NCBI GenBank assembly: GCA_963920665.1
Contig: OY987268.1
Coordinates: 15,068,501 to 15,132,500, forward strand
Direction: 5' to 3'
Origin: Straminergon stramineum
Lineage: Eukaryota; Streptophyta; Bryopsida; Hypnales; Calliergonaceae
Length of the DNA stretch: 64,000 nucleotides
The notes beneath the pieces are model-generated. The model saw nothing but the letters and a program-made list of their open reading frames with translations. It was not told the origin of the DNA and did no database searches. The position numbers and the translations under genes were made by a program. Below are positions 47,717 through 60,360 of this stretch, piece after piece. How positions within the stretch are numbered: the first letter of the stretch is position 1; every line of letters begins with the position of its first letter.

Positions 47717-49676
47717 ATCTAAACAATAGACAATATTCCTTGAAAGTTAATGTGTTTTTCTAGGTGAAAATCTTGGAAAATTAAGAATATGCCCTCACCA
47801 ATGTAGGCCTTAATATCACTTGCAAAACTAACCCCCAAAACAAAACAAAACAAAAAAAAGGTAGGAATATCATAAATGGAGAGGCTTCCTTTCATGAACA
47901 CTATAGGGTGTTCTAAAGCGGGCAACAATTGGCTTTATTATTGGGTCTTTGTGAGACACACCTACCATTTTTGTCTAAAAATGGCCTATTTCAATGAATA
48001 CTATGAGTTTTAGAATATTTTTCTTAAATGAAATAAAATATAGATAATTTGTAAATCACTCAAAATAATATGTTTGTAAAAATTTAGGCCAATACAAATT
48101 TATCTCTAAAAATCATGCACAAAAAAAAGCCATGGAAAATAACAAGAAAAAAGATCTTCTGATGTTTGATTTTTAGAAAATAGAAAAAAAATTTCAAAAA
48201 TTCAAATTTTTTTTTGCATTTTTCCTATCTTGAAGGTACTTCTTCTCAACCATTTGAAACTTTGGAAAAAAATTGTGTTCTTTGCATTTGTGCAAATGTA
48301 GAGCACTTTGAGCACAAGTAGAAGGTGGATACTTTACTATTCTTAGAAAATCTCTTTGTGGGCTTGTGTCACATTAGTAGAAGTCCTTGCATCCCAATTT
48401 TGACCTTCAAATTCTCATTGGGGGTCGAAAATAGTAGTACCCTCCCAAATGGCAAAGTACACATCTAATTTGGGACTATTTAAAAATAGTAAAATAATTT
48501 TTTTTAAAGTGGAAAAAATTACTAAATGTCTACAACTATCACATGTACCTTGATTTAAATTTCATATGAAATTGACATTTGACACCAAAGTTATGAACAA
48601 GAATATACTTGGTTGAGGCCAAAGGAACACAAAAATGGACAAGTGTTTCTTGCAATCACCCTTGTTGATTGAAAATTTTTTGATTGACTCACTTTTGATT
48701 AGGAACAAGTTCCAAAGTTAGCGGTTTTAGGTGAAGCTATGAGACAAAGATAAGTCTAGATGAGAAATCCACATTTACATAGAATGCAATATTCATTCTT
48801 AAGGAAAAAAATTCCTTTTATTGGCATTGATTTCTTCCTCATCCTTATTTACAAACACATCTCCATTCTCAATCTCTGCAAGTCAAGGAGAGAATGCCAT
48901 GTCATTTCTTTGAAGACTAAGAATAGGGAGAAGGTGCGACAACCCCTAATGAGCTCAATTTCTCAGCTAATTCTCCAAATATATCCTAGAGGTTGAAATG
49001 CTTAAGGTATCCGTTTATAGTATTGATTTGTACTTTAAGTTCTTTCTTCCCTACCAAGACAGACAATCTTTGACCCCTATCAAAAAGAGAAAGACACACA
49101 ATTGGATACCTCAAACCCTCAAGTAAGTCGACAAGCTCACCTAATTTTTTTCATTCACACGTTTAACACATTCTCATATGCTAAAGCTATCTAGATCTAC
49201 ACACCACACTCCCTACTACACTAAAAAAAACAACTTCCCAATAGGGAAATATTCTCGGAAAATACCCACACATTGAGAAGCCAAAATGCACCGAAATTGG
49301 AACAAAGAAAATTAGCCGTCATGAATTGCCTCAATCACATAATATTCAGTAGCAATTGTTGGTACTACATTCCCCTGAACAAAATGATGTGGAATATTTC
49401 ACACCCAAACATTAGCTATGGGTACATGTGTCAAAAAACTGTCGAAGTAGTGAAGGGCACTCAACTAGGGATCTGTTGGAAAATAATATTACACAAATCA
49501 ATCTTTAACAAACAAGCATTGAGTTAACAAAAATCCACGTTAATCATCCTAGGAACTCCCAAGTTTTGTTTTATAAATCATTCCTAAACTGTGATATTAC
49601 ATGTAAAGACAACTCTTTATATAGATATGGGGTGATAGGACTTAAAACAAACAATGTGGGATATGAAAATTAGAAT

Positions 49677-50123
49677 TAGTAAAAGTTCAATCACTCATAG
49701 TTAAGACAAATTAAAGCAAGAATTGTATTTGAAGTAGAATTTCAAACCTCATTTAGGCATAGTATAATATTTTTTTTAAAAAAACTTCACACTTAAAGAA
49801 GTGGGAAATCCAATTAAATTAAAAAAAAATTTAAATCCATTTGAGATTTTGAGACTTCAATCAAAAGATATGGACAAATTTGAGAGAGGGGTTGGAAGGG
49901 ACATTTTATGACATTTTTAAAAATCCTCTTTGAATTTTGTCCACAACTTTTGATTAAAGGCTCAAAATTACAAACAGATTTTTGGAGATGAAATTTAATA
50001 TGATTTGACAACTTTGATCAATTCAATTTTTTTTTAAATAATTATTCTACTATGCCTAAATGAGGTCTGAAATTCTACTTTAAACATAATTCCTACATTT
50101 TGACAATGAGTGTTCAAGCTCTC
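49677..50123. repeat. Fold-back element, about 450 bp
   Basis: AGTAGAATTTCAAACCTCATTTAGGCATAG-type sequence at 49732-49761 is inverted at about 50052-50083. The match extends outward (AAGTTCAATCACTCAT against ATGAGTGTTCAAGCTC) and inward (CAATCAAAAGATATGGACAA against TTGTCCACAACTTTTGATT). It is an insertion relative to block I. Target duplication was not determined. A piece at 49610-49680 resembles the arms at 33.6 and 34.2 kb. Confidence 0.65.
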
Positions 50124-50553
50124 ATCCTAAATTATTCCATAATTTTTGAGGATTCATAATGGACAATTAATTTCTATATAAAAATGACATATCCACCCAT
50201 CATTCCCACAAGTGTCAAAGAAGTGATTTCTTCAATTACCTCCAAAATTCTTTTTTATGAGAGATGGTTAATGACATTTATATTTGATTCAAAGGATTCT
50301 TTCTATTTTTTGTTCACCATCTTAACATTTTTTTGTTATTTTGTTTGACTTGTATTACCACTATCGGAATCATGGTACTCAAGCTCACTTCAAGAGTCTT
50401 GACATATGGATGAATTTTGTGGACAAAGACACCAGCAAGGAAAAGGTAGCCTTCTTGCCTGAAGGCTACTGAATGTTATGCACCACAAACGCCCATGCAA
50501 CTAATGTTTTTGACGAATTAAATCAGCAAATTGACAGTATGGTGCTCCGCAAA

Positions 50554-50685
50554 CACTAGTAGAAAAACCTGTCCTAAATGACTTCCCATAATGACTGAAA
50601 AGTATCCACAATGACTCATTTATAGTCATTGTGGACAACTTTTAGTCATTTAGTATAGTCATTTATAGCATGTTTTCTATTAGTG
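50554..50685. mobile_element. CACTA-type MITE, 132 bp, TSD AAA
   Basis: It starts CACTAGTAGAAAAACCTGTC and ends TTTTCTATTAGTG, with AAA on both sides (50551-50553, 50686-50688). Block I has the empty site at about 25880 (CTCGGCAAACAAGCG), confirming insertion into AAA. Inside is a strong hairpin (TCCACAATGACT...AGTCATTGTGGA, 50611-50636). Its first 13 bases equal those of the element at 2014. Confidence 0.85.
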
Positions 50686-51167
50686 AAACGAGTTGGCTTC
50701 ATTGGGTATGGACTTTTGTTGCTTTGACATCCACATTGTTGTTTCACTTCAATAAGTTCTAGGGTTTTTTGAAACTAGTATAATGCACGCTTTGCAATTT
50801 GTTGCTGTAGTGTGGCTGAATTAGATGCATTCACTTGAAGCGAGAGTGATGAAGAGAAGGGGCATATATTTAACCTACACCATTCAGGTTGAATGTTGCA
50901 ATGGATGGACTGGGATGGCATCAAAAGACTTGCCATGCCATGTGGAATTTAGGGTAATGTAGATAGGTCTCTTTGCTCTTCTAGAATGGATGAAAATTTT
51001 AAAATTTTGATTTTTTGGGTTCCCAAATGTAAACAAAAGAAAAGAATGAGATGGCAGTTTCAATTTTATTTTTATGACAAAGTGCAAATTTTTTTATGAG
51101 ATTTTGATAGAAGTGTATTTTGCATATAGCCCAGAAGAGAGTCTAAATTCTCTTGCAGGCTCTTTAA

Positions 51168-51736
51168 CCCCTAAACGTCTAGATTCATCTCCAAAACTGA
51201 CGATTTTAGAAAAATCATTGTGAAGTGCTATTTGGAAGCATATTTTGGAATTGATATACAAAGAAAAGTTGTAAATTTTGATTTGTTGATTTCATCTGTA
51301 TGTTTAGATTCACCAATGCTATCACCAATCTTGTTTTTATAAATTTTGAAAGAGAAATTCCAAAATTCCTTCAAAATTCAATTATAAGTAAAATATTATC
51401 TTTTTTTTAGTAAAATTTGTTCTAATGGATTTGAAATGAGGTTCTCTTCACATGTGATTTTTTGAAATTTTTGTGTTCTTAATATCTATGACCTCATTTC
51501 GGCAAATCCAATTTTGAACTAAAGTCAATGTAGTTTGACCACTTGACATACTTGCACATTCTTAATTTTAGAAAAATATGTACTCTAGTGACATCAAATC
51601 CAACCCTTAGATAGAACAACAACTTTGTAACGTATCTCCACAAATTAAAATAACTTTCATCCAAGTAGTTATAAGGATGAAACTCTAGTTTCAATCTGTT
51701 CATCGTTCAGAAAATGGACGTCGGAGCGCTTAGGGG
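51168..51736. mobile_element. TTAA-type element, subfamily C (569 bp)
   Basis: It starts CCCCTAAACGTCTAG and ends ...GACGTCGGAGCGCTTAGGGG, with TTAA on both sides (51164-51167, 51737-51740). It matches the element at 25953 end to end. Block I reads ACTCTTTAGGGGGTAATTT at about 27657, the corresponding unoccupied site. It is non-coding. Confidence 0.85.
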
Positions 51737-52277
51737 TTAATAGGGGGAATTCTTGACCCCGAATCACTCAAGTATCCAGTGTAGATGATGAATGTTGTGA
51801 AAAAGTACACTTCATTCAATCAATATTCATTGAAAAATCTTAAAGAAAAATCATGTACTATATCAAAGGAAAAAAGAAAGAATGCTCTATATAAATGAAT
51901 GACACATTTATTAGAGGAATTTCAATTAGTTTAGGTATACTTTCTAGAGTGATCTTATTGTCTTTAGGTTGAAACTTAGGCATTAATGGTCTAAGAGGCA
52001 ATTTCTAGCTTTGCATATTTGTTTGTATATGAAAACAAAGTCTTGTTCTCATACATCTTGGTTTTTTATGGGAATCAATATGGCAAATAAACCAATACAT
52101 TTGGTTCTCAAGAGACCTACAAGGATTTTAAAAAATGAATTGATTAATAAGCATATATTCAAGTGAGGGGAAAAATAAAGAAGCAACCCAACCCCAAAGC
52201 AAAATTCTTTGCAATTAAGAAAGCTTCAAAAATTGACTACAAGTGTGGCATTCATTGACATTCGCTCAACTCTTTAA

Positions 52278-53205
52278 CCCCTAAAGTTTTTTACTATGTT
52301 TTCACCCAAAATGCTCCAAAACTGCCATTTCTAGTACAAGTACCAAATTTTAGAACAAAAAAAATTTGGACATATGTAGGTGTAGGATCTTGTAGTAGGC
52401 TGGTTAGAGAAGATGTGAAAAAAATTTAAGAAGTTTCCACCATGTAGATTTTAAGATATTAACTTTTGAATTGGCAAAAAATCCTTAGTTTGGCCATGCG
52501 AAAAAACTAGGCAACTACACATTACGAGGTCACATTTGTATGAAAAATTGTCCAAAATGGAGGTGCTTCTTTGGATTCAATCTTCAAGGTAAGTTGGCTA
52601 TATGCTTAAAAAATTTTATATCATTTAAAATTGTGCAACATATAAGAAAAAAAATAGTAAGTAGAAAGATGTAGAGAATGATTCAAAATACTAATTTGTT
52701 AACAATTTATTAATGGAATTGAAAAATGCCAATCCCAATGGTTGTAATGTTGCAATAAACAATCTACACATTATTTTTATTTTTATTTCCACAAATATTG
52801 AAAATTAAGTAAAATAAAGGACTTCAAAGTTTATTTTAGAGTAGAGAATCCATGCTTGCCTGCAAACTAATACATTTCATAACTTTTGCCTCATTGATCA
52901 AAATGGAATGATTCAAAGCTTTCTATGTATATATGAATCTAAAAACCAATTTCAAATTTTTATTTTTGAAAAAAGTGATTTTTCCAGATTTGTTTGGACT
53001 ACCCAAGTTGAGAAACAAACTACATATTAGGTCATAACTTTTGACTCATATTTTCAAATGTCCTAAAATTTAGTGCACATGAAAGATATTCCTTGTCCAC
53101 ACCTTCTAAGTATAAAAGTTTGGGCCAAAAACATGAAAATCTCTAGTCACACATACCTGCCCAAAATTTCTATGTTGCCAAAAAACACACCTTGGTCCTT
53201 TGAGG
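52278..53205. mobile_element. TTAA-type element, subfamily A, inverted (928 bp)
   Basis: It starts CCCCTAAAGTTTTTTACTATG, the inverted right end of subfamily A, and ends ...CTATGTTGCCAAAAAACACA then CTTGGTCCTTTGAGG, the inverted left end. Left flank is TTAA (52274-52277), right flank TTAG (mutated). It lies at the join between block II spacer and the TNL copy 3 flank. Confidence 0.78.
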
Positions 53206-53212
53206 TTAGTGA

Positions 53213-55093
53213 ATTAGTCAATATTTGAACTCAGAATCTACAAGCAAGGATTTGATTGATACTGATAGTTAGTGAAACTTCATACTCATTGCTCAAAACT
53301 TAGGTCTATCCAAAAATTGTCTCATCTTAACTTCTTAACTGTGATTCAAAACTGAGCTTCAAGCATCTAAGAGCTACTATGCAAGTCCAAGAGCCCATAA
53401 TTTGAAGGGTACTTAACTTGTTCAATTGAGGTCTAAAAAGAAAAACAGTAGAATGCTAAAAAGGAACAAGTGAATACATCATATCCACTAGTGTGTCCTA
53501 TGTCATTGCCACAGTCAAAATTGAAGTAAAAGTAATTTCCTAATTTTTTAATTCATCCAAACTTTGAAATTCAATAACTTTCAATCTGTAGTTTGGAATG
53601 CCATGAAACAAAGCCCGTGTATCCCTCCTTGCACAGGGCTTTCTAACGGTACCAAGAATGTAGTTGGGGGACACATGGTCCATGAGATCTCAATGTAACA
53701 AAACAAACAACCAATCTAACTTAAGGCATGGATGCTCTCTCTCCCCTGCAAAAGAATGAACCACATTTTGTTTATGTCCCACAGATGGAGATACAGATAT
53801 GCCATACTGACACATTTGATGAATATAGATACATTGGTGCGCTTCAATGCATACATTTACAGATTTCAGAAGCATGGATAATTCCATACCATTTGAAACA
53901 TTGAACCTTCAATGCACATTTCCCAGATTCAGGACATAATTACTTAATCACCCAAGGACAACTGGGAAGAAAGGAAGATTTGGATTAGTTTTTACATGAT
54001 GTGAGATAAAAGAAATGTCTTGTATTCCAAAATGTGAGGCACAGGACACTGGACATTGGCATAATGTGTTAACCATCTCAAAAACTATATTGACATATCC
54101 ACACTCTCTCTATTCCTTCCTTGGTTGCAGACTCCACCAAAAAAAATAGGCTCCCTTCACATCATGTGCACACAAATGCCAAAGCAATTGAATAATTCAT
54201 GCACCTGCAATCTACTAAGCAGACCCTGCAATCCTCATGACTAATCTGCAAAACAGGAGCTCTGAAAGTATTGGCTTCTGGTGATCACAAATTAAAGAAT
54301 CACTTAAAAGACTTGCCTAGGATGAATTAAACTAGTATTGAACCCTATTCGATTCCCATGAAGATAAGGCTGGCTGATTCTTTTCTAAGGAGAATGAAAA
54401 TTGGTTTATTTCCTAATGGAAGTTGGAGATTGAGGCTTGGTATGGGGACATACTGCTCAAGAGCTTCTCTTTGAAACTTGCTTGGGAGCTTCACTTGTTC
54501 TGATTTTCTGTGGTTGTGTCTAAAGTAGGCGAGAGTGTGCATTGGAAGTGTGCACATGGTTCTTTATTTTGTGAAAGATTGTTGATACCACTGTTGATAC
54601 TATACCGGATTTTGTTGCTTCAAAGTTCTTCAATTTGTGTTTTAATCAATTATTGGTGATGGTTAGACCCATTTGTTGATGTTTTTGCAAGAATCCTTGA
54701 AAAGTATCTTGCACTCTTGTGATTGACTAATTGAGATGGGACAAATCCCATATCATCAAAGCCAAAGAAGCACATCATATACAAACTACAAAACTAAACA
54801 AAATGAAAACCCTAGAGGACCTACTTGAGACTGTTAAATGAACCAATTTGGGCCTCTTGGTCAATTGAAGGGCTTAGCTCCTAGGAAGAAAAGCTAAAAC
54901 ATCACATAATGCACCAAAGCTATGCCCATTTGTCTTCAATTGCACATGAAAATCTTGGCTACCAACAACTCTCTAATGTGGTCAACAACAACCAAGATTA
55001 AAAAGAAGCATTCAAAATCCATTAAAAGGAGGAGGGGGGCGAGATACAAAGATTTCAAATATCCTTGAGTCATTTGTTTGATGTCAAGGGTCT
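53213..55093. repeat. TNL copy 3 downstream flank
   Basis: Equivalent of 31320-35463 without the Mutator-like insertion. No gene found. The short open frames here (53690-53887, 54345-54557) have partners or fragments in the other flank copies and behave as repeat, not as genes. Confidence 0.65.
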
Positions 55094-58000
55094 TTCAAAT
55101 ATTTTTGATATCAGATTCAATATTTACCATGTTAGAATCAACATTGTCTAGCTCAACCATATCAGATTCAATATCTTTCAACTCATCTGTATTAGACTTG
55201 TCAAAAGTATATGTATTCTAAATGCCACAATTTCTAATTCCAATTGGAGGAAGCCTAAGATGTAGTTCCTCTTATTCACCCTCCTTCCAAGCCAATCAAG
55301 AGTCTAGACCAAAAAAACAGGTTTCAAATCTCAAAGGACATTCCGCCCAACAATATCCAACCTAATTTTAGAAAAACTCAAACCTGCCTCCAAACCACAC
55401 ATGGTGCAATAAAGGCAATGCTAGGAGGCAATGTGCCCAACATTGCAAAGTCTTTCTCATGAAGCTTTACTCTTTCACAATCGTCAAGATTGAGCTCTTC
55501 AAGGCTTCTCGACTTACTCAAAATCAAGCAACTGATGTAGAGAATCACACTCATTAACGTTAAGGGAATGCAATGCCGACAAGTCACCCATTCCATACAT
55601 TCGAGTCAATGAGTGACTATTAAAGACATCCAATACTTGTAATTGATTAATGCATTCAAATAAAGTGCCTCATATTGTAACCACGATTTTAAGTTCAACT
55701 CGTGAATCTGATGTGGAATGCAATGTTCCACAGGTTTTGCGTGAGTATTAATTGTCAATGCTTGCAATTTGGTCAAAGACAACAAACACAACTCTTCCCA
55801 CATAGTATTATATTTGACCACATCCAATCAAACTAAGCCATCAATTTGGTTAACCCCTAAAGGACCAAACGGTATTTTTTGGCAACATAGCGATTTGAGG
55901 CAGCTCACTACGAATAGAACTTTTCTTTTTTTTATTTGAAATTTTCACACAACATGTGGCCAAGGAGTAACTTTAAGGCCCAACAATTTTCATAACTTTT
56001 GAGTATATGGGTAAAAAGTTATTGTATGATATGTAGTTTTCATTGCTCAGCGGGCAAACTAGGCAGCAAAAACAACTTCTTTAAAAATCACTTTTGTTTT
56101 AAATAAAAATTTGAAATTGATTTTCTAGATTTATGTATATGTGAATCATTCTATTTTGATTTATGAGATGAAAGTTATGAAGAGTTTTAGTTGTGGGTAG
56201 TTTGTGGGTTGTAATGGAATCTCTACTCTAAAATAAACTTTGAAGACCTTTATTTAACTCAATTTTTAATATTTTTGAAAAAAATAAAAACCAGAGGTGT
56301 AGATTGTTTATTAAAACATTTTCACCTTTGGGATTGTCATTTTTCAATTCCATAAATAAATTGTTAACAATTTAGTATTTTGAATCATTCTCTACTTCTT
56401 TCTACTTACTATTTTTTTCCTATATGTTGTAAAAATCCAAACGATCTAAAATTTTTCAAGAATGTAGCCAACATGACTTGAAGAATGAATCCAAAGAGTT
56501 ACAACCATTTTGGACATTTTTTCATAATGATCTGACCTTGTGAAGTGCAGCTGCCCGGGTTTTTGAAGGGCCAAAAAATGGTTTTTTGTCACTTCAAATG
56601 CTATTATCTTGCAATCCAAACGGTGGAAATTTCTGAAATTTTTTCCACATCTTCCCACACCAGAATACTACAAGATTCTACAATTACATTTATCCAAAAA
56701 TGGATTTTTTTCTAAAATTTGATACTTGTACTAGAAATCACAGTTTTGAAGCGTTTTTGGTGAAAACATAGTCAAATACATTTCGGGGTTAAGCCTTGGA
56801 ATATGAATCACACATATGGACTTAATCTCAAGAGTGTGTATTCTAATTGACCTTGTTGCAAGAAGTCCCGATAAGGTTTGCAAGATTTTAATACAAAACA
56901 TCTCCACAACTTCCAAGGAAGAACAATTTCTCAAATCCAATAAGACACCAACTTCCACGTTGTTGAACTTCAACTTGATCAAGTTGTTGCAACGTGCAAG
57001 TACACTGGATCTGGACTATACACGTTGCTCTACTATATGCAGATATTTGAAGGATACTGGAAATTGACCCACAACAAACGTCTTTGTCGTAACACTACTT
57101 GAATAATAATGACTATCTCACTCCAAACAAGTATGATACTTCAATGATTCTAGGCCTTCAAGGCTCTCCAAACATGTAAAATTGTAAAACTCCAAGCTTC
57201 GTAAGCATGTCATGCCCTTCAAGTTCAAGCTTCCCTAGACAAATTTCAAAGCAAAGAGCTGCAATACTAAAACATTTGAGAAGTATATCCATTTGATTCC
57301 CTCCAAACTTGTGATTGGATTGGCAGAGGGTCAATAATCAGGTATAAATGATTGGACATGCCTTCCTTTTTCCCATATAGAAAGTTGGGTCAATTTCTGC
57401 CAACATCTACTAGAAGGTGTAACCTCAAGCTTTGAGAGATTTCCATCTACAAGCACCCACTTAGGATTCCACATTTCTATTGTTGCATCGGATTCTCCAA
57501 CCGCTTCTAGTGCCACAAATTCACAATACAAATCATGCATGGTGATCCTTCTCGATGTCAAATCTACATCTTGCAACAAGCTTGTTCATTTGAGGCTATC
57601 CAATTGCCATTCTAGTACAACCAAAAAATCATTATATCAAACAGGCTACAACATCCACCATTGCAATCAATTGGTCTTCAAACAGCAACTTTCAAACACC
57701 TACATTCTAGAATCTCATCCACAATCCATACAATATGCTTCTTGAATTCAAAATATAGAGGAATGGAAGTAGTTTATGTACTTGACTTTGAGTCTCTAAT
57801 TCATCCCTCATGTACTCAACACATAGTTGTTCCTTCCGACTTATCCAAGGTTCCCAAAGCCAAGAACAATCCGCTTTATATGAAGAAGAAAAAAGCATAT
57901 GTCCATAAATAAGGTTTGCTCACTTGGTTGTAGTAGATCATGCAAATCTACTTCTAAGAACATTAAAGACACAATTCTTTCTTGAAAATGACCTAGAGTT

Positions 58001-58910
58001 AACATTCCACACCCTAGATAAGCATTGCACCCATTAAAGTTTTTTTTTTAAAAACCACATAGTTGCCTATAGAAGGCCTCCAAAGCCAAGGGATGGTAAT
58101 GGTAACTTCTTTTATGACCCTTGCAAAAGTAACACTTCTTAACACCTCACTTTATAGAATCCATATCCTCTCTTGTTGTAAATTCTTCTTCTAGACTAGC
58201 ATAAATATAAAAATTAACTTCTTGCATTTACTTCCTCAAGTTCATGCATCTCCATCAATTCCCAAACAAGCAAGAGTACTTTGAGATTCAACTATCACAA
58301 CTACTAATTAAACTATTTTTATGGGAAGGAAAATCCCAAAACATATAGGCTTGCTTGATGGAATTGTCAATGTCCCATACATTATTTAAAGCCAAGAATG
58401 TTTGTTGTTTAGGCAAATTCTTATGTAAAACATCTTTACACTGCAAACACAAAAAGGGCATAATACTTAGCTTACTGTAGTTTAAGTGACAATGACTACA
58501 ATAATATCAAGTCTAAATCCAAAATAGGAGAAAAGCACCATCATTCTTATCATGTTAAAGTGCACATTGTAGTAGAGACTACCAATGTGATGAACTACTA
58601 AAACCATGTCATTACAAAAATGATAATACTAGATAGGAAGGCCAAGCATGAATAGTAACAATCATCTAACCTATATTTATAATTCAAAGCTAGAATTCAT
58701 CCATTTCAGATCTTTTGGAACACCATTCACAAATAAAACATATTTTAAGCATTGAGCATTGTGTGCACTTACCTCCCCTTCATCCAATTGGCAAATAAAA
58801 TGTGCACTTTTCCTTATCAATTTTATTACTTCATTTGCAAGAACTCTTTGGAATTCGAACATGTGCTATCAAACTCAACATGGCACACCCTCCCCTCATA
58901 CTCAATTTTT
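55094..58910 (-). pseudogene. TNL copy 3, NBS-LRR remnant without TIR and P-loop
   Basis: Fragments run in TNL order on the - strand: the end of exon 2 (about 58910-58775, EYEGRVCHVEF then QLDEGE), exon 3 (58440-57783, with SRKEQLCVEYMRDE), and exon 4 (57598-55094, with MHDLYCEFVALEAVGE and leucine-rich pieces). Upstream of EYEGR the P-loop coding sequence is replaced by unrelated sequence, and no TIR exon is found up to 60.3 kb. The exon 4 acceptor reads CAA instead of CAG, stops and frame shifts are frequent, and a transposon occupies 55854-56788. It cannot encode a receptor. Where intact, it shows the ancestral state at the three lesion sites of copy 1. Confidence 0.85.
55854..56788. mobile_element. 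TTAA-type element, subfamily A (935 bp), in TNL copy 3
   Basis: It starts CCCCTAAAGGACCAAACGG and ends ...AAATACATTTCGGGG, with TTAA on both sides (55850-55853, 56789-56792). Removing it and one TTAA restores ATTTGGTTAAGCCTTGGAAT, matching AGTTGGTCAAGCCCTAGAAT of TNL copy 2 at about 61848. The insertion site and duplication are therefore read directly from the sequence. There is no open frame of note, so it is non-autonomous. Confidence 0.9.
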
Positions 58911-60360
58911 GCTGTAGTAAGCATTTTCCCCTTTGCAACTACAATTCCACATGCAACTTCTCCACAATGACTAAGGGTCTCAAAATTCTCACCAATCACA
59001 AGTGTTCTATGCAACTAAAAAAGTAGTTCTTGTAGTCACACAACCCTTCATTTTCTTCTAGTAGCACTTGTACATGCCTCTATTCCTAGTCACCCATGTT
59101 GAACCGATTTATTTAACATGGGATAAAAAATTTCAAACCCCTAAAAACCTAGTCAACAAAAATGTCACACAAACTTGACACTTCAGTTGTCTAATATGAC
59201 ATGCAACATCTAATGTCCAATACGACGCCAAGACCCGAAATTTTGTCCAACAAGACAACCCTACCCATAGCATGGGATAGCACATTGTGGCTTTGGAAGA
59301 TGAAGAGGAGATTTTCAACACTCTACTCAAATCCACGAAGAAAACCACAATGGTTGTGGTGACATTCGAACCATTGATGGTAGTTGTAGCAACATAAGAT
59401 CTAGATGCCATGATTGTAGTCCTTTGGAAGTTTACATGCAAGTTTAAATTCAATAAGTCCATATGAGTTTGTATTCTTAGTATGTTTGTAAATTTTTATT
59501 TTCTATGAGTTCAACATTTTGTATTTTGTTTTTGTAGTCATCGTGGATTGATGTCACAAGATGAAGTCATGAAGAAATGAAGTCTTCTAATTTAGTCCGC
59601 AAAAGAGTTTTGACCTTCTAGTGCACTATGAGCAAATGGCATTGACATTTGTGGATTTGGGTTGTTTTAAATCTAAATCTTGTAGAGATAGTTATGTATT
59701 AACCTATAAACATCAATATAAATGTTTAGTGTTTGATGGATGCCGTAGTATATTTTTGTATGGGACAATAGTGCAACTATTCATCCTCGAAATTTTTTGT
59801 GGAAAAGGGAGATCTTCTACAATAGTTTAACTTCCAATGAGTGCTTTTGGATTTTTTTTAAACCAATGATTCCCATTGTATCAAAATGATTGATTTCCAT
59901 AGTCACTAGTCCATACTTTAAGGGTTAAATGTTTTATAGCTTATTGATGGGTTAGCATCAATAGATGGAGAATCATCAAATTCATCTACTATTGAGGATT
60001 CATCCACCAAGTCCACTAGGATTTAGACTTTGAGATCAGCATATATCATGAGTTTAACTACTATGTGTTGTTTTTTAATATGATTGGATTTGTATGGTTT
60101 ATGGTTATGTTTTGGGCATATGCAATTTTCTTTTAAATTGTCCATTGATTGATTCTTTGAAAATGGAATTGATTTTGTTATTACACAAATGACTCATATA
60201 AAATAACTCACATTGTCCCAAATGCACAAAAAATGAACTCTCATTCTTGAACTTCAAAATTTCAAAATCCACAGTCATAGGGCCTAAATCTCTAAAACTT
60301 GAAATTTATTTTTTGGCTCATAAATTCATACTTATAGGCTTATTTGTTGGCAATCATACC
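58911..60360. other. Spacer between TNL copies 3 and 2
   Basis: No TIR exon and no other gene recognised. A 109-codon - strand frame (59462-59133) and a 69-codon + frame (59621-59830) are open but without recognisable motifs. Confidence 0.4.

Larger units (their letters stand above)
47766..52273. repeat. Segmental duplication, block II spacer
   Basis: Decayed copy of 25425-28310, in pieces: 47766-47830, 49025-49330, 50490-50880, 50930-51110 and 51760-52273. Between them are insertions (47830-49025 unassigned, 49677-50123 fold-back, 50554 CACTA MITE, 51168 TTAA-type). It contains the sequence equivalent to the DPM3 upstream region but none of the DPM3 exons. Confidence 0.82.

Noticed and set aside
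59133..59462. 109-codon - strand frame upstream of TNL copy 3
   Set aside because: Checked as a possible TIR exon. It has none of the TIR motifs and no recognisable domain.
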